Source of the DNA: a virus
Length of the DNA: 40,557 nucleotides
Direction: 5' to 3' (one strand)
IMG/VR virus record: IMGVR_UViG_3300030943_000064
Coordinates: 1 to 40,557 of that record
This document shows, in pieces, positions 37,861-40,557 of this stretch. Each line of letters begins with the position of its first letter. Within the stretch, counting starts at the first letter, position 1. A model generated the notes under the pieces. The model did not search any database, was not told the origin of the DNA, and saw only the letters and a list, made by a program, of their open reading frames with translations. The position numbers and the translations under genes were made by a program.

Positions 37861-38125
37861 CTATTAACTTTAGATTGATAAGCTTAACAGCTTCATCCCT
37901 TACTCTGTCTAGAATAGTATCTAGATTCTTTTCGATAACATCAGCTATGAAAGATGGAAGGACGATTCCTTTTTTCTTTAGCAATGTTTCGGCAACTGCT
38001 ACAATTCTATCAGCAGTAATACCTAGGTCTAACTTGTCAAGAGTTACTACCCCTTGCTCGGCTAGCTTCCTTGCTTGACCTTTAACTTGTGATAACACAA
38101 CCTTTTGAATTAATTTATCAAACAT
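37844..38125 (-). CDS. Helical small protein, 93 aa, upstream of the endolysin
   Basis: ATG 38125 with AAAGGAG 5 bases upstream and a promoter-like sequence 38163-38184. Entirely amphipathic helix-rich (KLIQKVVLSQVKGQARKLAEQGVVTLDKLDLG ... LIDGLLK) with no transmembrane helix. Its position at the head of the lysis group suggests a lysis or tail accessory role; no family recognised. Confidence 0.6.
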   Translation of the reverse strand: MFDKLIQKVVLSQVKGQARKLAEQGVVTLDKLDLGITADRIVAVAETLLKKKGIVLPSFIADVIEKNLDTILDRVRDEAVKLINLKLIDGLLK

Positions 38126-38162
38126 ACCATGCTCCTTTCGTTTCGCAATATGTACCTTTATA

Positions 38163-38184
38163 ATTATACCACATTGTTATGTGG
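38163..38184 (-). promoter_or_regulatory. Extended -10 promoter with operator-like palindrome before the lysis group
   Basis: On the minus strand TGTGGTATAAT contains an extended -10 (TGG-TATAAT, -10 at 38168-38163). The region just upstream is an inverted repeat CCACAT-AACA-ATGTGG (38184-38169) overlapping the -10 spacer, suitable for an operator. No good -35 is seen. Confidence 0.55.
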
Positions 38185-38209
38185 ATTACTAGCCTACCAA
38201 ATATCATTG

Positions 38210-39922
38210 TTAATATCCTTTAGCCTCCCACCACCATTCAGTAACGGATCTATCTCCTTCATTTACAACATACAACGTAGTAGCACTAGTACTTGCACCT
38301 GAACATAAACTTGGTGCGCCCGAACCATTAGCGTCTGTGGCTACTTTACCAGTCAATCCAATCCAGTCTTGCCAATAACCAAAGCTATAATAAAATGGAA
38401 TATTAGTAGCTCCACCAGCAGAAATTGCCGAATTAACATATCCATTTTGTTTTATATATCCATCTGACCAAACCTCTACATAGTTAAAGGCATCACGTTG
38501 CGTAAAAAGTACTTCCATTACTAAGTTCCATTTAGTGCCATCATATAAAAATTTAATATATCTTTTTGGAGATGAGCTTGCTATGAATCTTGCAAGATTT
38601 GTAGCAGATAATACAGTACCGCCTTTATAAATAGCCAAAGCACCCCCACCATTTACATTTAAAGTTGGGGCTGACACAACACTCCCATTGGTAAACTCTA
38701 CATTTATTGTAACTCCAGCCACAAGCGTAAGTCCAGATATAGTAACTTCTTTTGCACTTGTAACACTAGCCGTAGAGCAAGTTCCATATAAGTTATTGTT
38801 TAAAGCAATAGATTTAACCTCATTTGCGCCAGCATTAGTAGTGGTTATATTGACCCCATATCCTGCTGATATTTTATTACCTAAGTAATCTGATGTAGTA
38901 TCGGTAGCAGAAACTAGCACCTTCCCAGAAGTACCAGATGCACTGTCCCAAGATGCTTTTTGCGTAGGGGTAACATAACCTTCATTAGATGCAGAGACAA
39001 CACCAAGCTTTGTTTTAATTGTAGCATTTGTCTCATCTCCTGTGTTCGTATTAGATGTATTACTTATCACTGTTTTCTGTGCGTCTGTGCAATATCTTTT
39101 ATTAGTACTGTCTGCTATGTCGGCAGTAGATAAAGTTATATTATCTGAAAGCGCCTTTGAGTTTACTGTAGTTGTTTTAGGAACTAACAAACCTATAGAC
39201 GTGTCAACTGCTGTTTTAGTATATGTTGTAGCCTGATTAGCCTTTAAGTTCAAAGCTGTTTGTTGAGCGGTAGACACTGGCTTGTCAGCATCTGACGTAT
39301 TATTCACGTTACCTAAACCTATATGTGCAGGAGTAGTATTGTGTGGATTCCCAGTTGTCTGTGAATGACTATATGCTGTATCATAGTTAGATTTAAGGGT
39401 AGTTGTTAGACTCTCTTGGATTGCATCAAGTATTGTTTTATTACTATGGGTATGAGTATTAGTATAGGCTGTATCGTAGTTGCCTTTTAATGTATCTGTT
39501 AAATCATTAGTTGATAACCCCTTGCCAGCAACCTTGTCCACCTTGTTGCCTAATGCTGTAGCGGTAGCTGTAGAGATAGGCTTATTTGCATCACTAGTAT
39601 TATCTACTTGGTCTAGTGATAGTTCTGTTTTATCTACAGATATTGTTTGAACATTATCAACGTCTACTATATCTATACCAGCTCCCTCGGCTAATCCCTT
39701 GCCTCTAGGTATTCCAAAATTAAAGATAGCATCTTCTATAGTTCCTACATTTTCTACCGTAGGGTCAGCAAAGGTATCAATAGAAGTAACTTCTCCTACT
39801 GCTATAGTACCAGCTTTACCTCTAGCTCCTGTAGTTCCTAGCTCCACAGTATACACAGCATCTCCGTCTACTGAAATTGTAAACTCTGAGTTCTGTACGT
39901 TAATTGTAAATTCTTCGCTCAT
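38210..39922 (-). CDS. Tail fibre / receptor-binding protein with repeats, about 570 aa
   Basis: Start taken at the ATG 39922 (MSEEFTINVQNSEFTISVDG) because of GAGAG upstream; the frame to GTG 39979 overlaps the preceding gene. Two copies of the classic fibre repeat are visible: LSLDQVDNTSDANKPISTA and LGNVNNTSDADKPVSTA, each followed by a Thr/Ala/Lys-rich shaft. A collagen-like GTTGARGKAG start and IFNFGIPRGKG resemble fibre shafts; the C-terminal 150 residues are aromatic/Gly/Ser-rich with EVWSDGYIKQNGY and WWWEAKGY, typical fibre heads. It binds the host surface. Confidence 0.85.
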   Translation of the reverse strand: MSEEFTINVQNSEFTISVDGDAVYTVELGTTGARGKAGTIAVGEVTSIDTFADPTVENVGTIEDAIFNFGIPRGKGLAEGAGIDIVDVDNVQTISVDKTELSLDQVDNTSDANKPISTATATALGNKVDKVAGKGLSTNDLTDTLKGNYDTAYTNTHTHSNKTILDAIQESLTTTLKSNYDTAYSHSQTTGNPHNTTPAHIGLGNVNNTSDADKPVSTAQQTALNLKANQATTYTKTAVDTSIGLLVPKTTTVNSKALSDNITLSTADIADSTNKRYCTDAQKTVISNTSNTNTGDETNATIKTKLGVVSASNEGYVTPTQKASWDSASGTSGKVLVSATDTTSDYLGNKISAGYGVNITTTNAGANEVKSIALNNNLYGTCSTASVTSAKEVTISGLTLVAGVTINVEFTNGSVVSAPTLNVNGGGALAIYKGGTVLSATNLARFIASSSPKRYIKFLYDGTKWNLVMEVLFTQRDAFNYVEVWSDGYIKQNGYVNSAISAGGATNIPFYYSFGYWQDWIGLTGKVATDANGSGAPSLCSGASTSATTLYVVNEGDRSVTEWWWEAKGY

Positions 39923-39938
39923 TGATAACTCTCTTTCT

Positions 39939-40301
39939 TTACTGAGTACATATTCTATATATTGCATTACTGCAATCACTAGATGATATAATATCCTTTT
40001 GGTTGTTTAGGTCTAATCTAATTACTAAATAGTAATCGCTAGGGGCAAAGGAAGTATCAGCAGTTAGTAGTCTTAATACAAACTTACCTTGAAGGGGATA
40101 GGTTATTTTACCTATAGTTTCTTCATCACTAGCTTCTGTTATTGTCTTAGAGAAGATAGGGGTCTGTGAAGCGTATGGTGCTTTCTTGGCTTCTACTACT
40201 ACAGTAGCCCCAGTTAAATCCATCGCTACCCCATCTGCTTTAAGCGTGAAGTCCTTACTTAGCTCTTCGCCCTGTTTAACTTTTAATATTAATTGTGTCA
40301 T
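39939..40301 (-). CDS. BppU N-domain-like baseplate/appendage protein, 120 aa
   Basis: Reads as an Ig-like beta domain: LKVKQGEELSKDFTLKADGVAMDLTGATVVVEAKKAPYAS, then GKFVLRLLTADTSFAPSDYYLVIRLDL, as in N-terminal domains of BppU family and similar baseplate attachment proteins ('kqGdt....f.l...g...dltGa.v.f..k.....'). Adjacent to the fibre gene, so it probably attaches the fibre. ATG 40301 has AAGGAG upstream. Confidence 0.72.
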   Translation of the reverse strand: MTQLILKVKQGEELSKDFTLKADGVAMDLTGATVVVEAKKAPYASQTPIFSKTITEASDEETIGKITYPLQGKFVLRLLTADTSFAPSDYYLVIRLDLNNQKDIISSSDCSNAIYRICTQ

Positions 40302-40312
40302 TACCTATCTCC

Positions 40313-40557
40313 TTATAAACCTGATGCTACTGGAAACCAGCTGTACACTAGGTTGGTAGTATTTTGTGTCGGTTGTGCATAGTACCAAGTACCAGCTTTT
40401 ATTGGGACTAGACCAGATGTAGTTATGTGTCCTTGGTCTCCATTACTTGGACTCATTATTTCTGTGTATGTAGAGTTGTCAGCACTAACGGATAACTTAA
40501 AGCCCCATGGTCTTTCAATATATATATACCCATCAGACAATGCTTGGTACTTATACT
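40313..40557 (-). CDS. C-terminal part of the appendage protein that starts at 739
   Basis: Frame is open to the right edge (…YKYQALSDGYIYIE) without a start with ribosome site, and two bases are left over at the edge. Joined to the left-edge gene (one base left over) it continues in frame. The domain is beta-rich with Ser/Thr/Gly and two prolines, ending VYSWFPVASGL. An internal TTG at 40540 is the only start in this segment and has no ribosome site. Confidence 0.75.
   Translation of the reverse strand, partial: YKYQALSDGYIYIERPWGFKLSVSADNSTYTEIMSPSNGDQGHITTSGLVPIKAGTWYYAQPTQNTTNLVYSWFPVASGL

Noticed and set aside
1-40557. CRISPR array, insertion sequence, integrase or lysogeny module
   Set aside because: No regularly spaced repeats, no transposase or integrase motifs, and no repressor-like pair were found on either strand.

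Overview
The window is best read as one complete, circularly closed genome of a short-tailed (podovirus-like) bacteriophage of about 40.5 kb. The base composition is AT-rich, promoters are classical TTGACA/TATAAT, ribosome binding sites are strong AGGAGG-type, genes overlap by TAATG or ATGA, and the replication genes are of DnaD/DnaB type; together these point to a low-GC Bacillota (Firmicutes) host, although the host itself cannot be named from sequence. A minus-strand gene that runs off the left edge continues in frame from the right edge, so the window ends look like an arbitrary cut in a circular or circularly permuted molecule. LAYOUT: two opposed transcription units diverge from a symmetric promoter pair at about 16.95-17.01 kb. 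Leftward (minus) from there are a small early protein, a metallophosphoesterase, a terminator, and then the late virion block: TerS, a two-helix membrane protein, TerL, portal, scaffold, decoration protein, coat, head-tail adaptor, tail nozzle, a GNAT-like protein and three large internal/ejection-type proteins. The block continues through the edge to tail appendages and fibre, a small helical protein, amidase endolysin, an appendage protein, a polysaccharide deacetylase virion protein, and an XhlA-like membrane protein, ending at 34.9 kb. Rightward (plus) from 17.01 kb lie a roughly 670-nt gene-free leader that looks like a large structured RNA, a cluster of small early genes, a tRNA-Thr-like element, a cluster encoding a JAMM peptidase, a ubiquitin-like protein and an E1/ThiF-like enzyme, a MoxR-type AAA+ ATPase with a VWA-like partner, and then the replication/recombination genes. 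These last include a split DnaD-like initiator, an OB-fold-like protein, DnaB helicase, a RusA-like resolvase, a 5'-3' exonuclease and a DUF5664 nucleotide pyrophosphohydrolase-like protein. The plus unit meets the minus unit at a strong terminator near 34.85 kb, preceded by a self-contained small RNA gene with its own promoter. HOW IT WORKS TOGETHER (inference): host RNA polymerase fires both divergent promoters. The plus arm supplies the leader RNA, the Ubl-type protein-modification enzymes and replisome loading; no DNA polymerase, RNA polymerase, integrase or repressor was recognised, so host replication enzymes are probably recruited. The minus arm then builds capsid and tail and lyses the cell. 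The most unusual content is the phage-borne ubiquitin-like module (20250-23400), which carries intact JAMM and E1 signature residues, next to the large RNA at 17.0-17.7 kb and a putative anti-Shine-Dalgarno small RNA at 34.7-34.9 kb. Gene-free stretches longer than about 250 bases are 16913-17812 (promoters plus structured RNA) and 18381-18634 (stable hairpin); everything else is tightly packed coding sequence.
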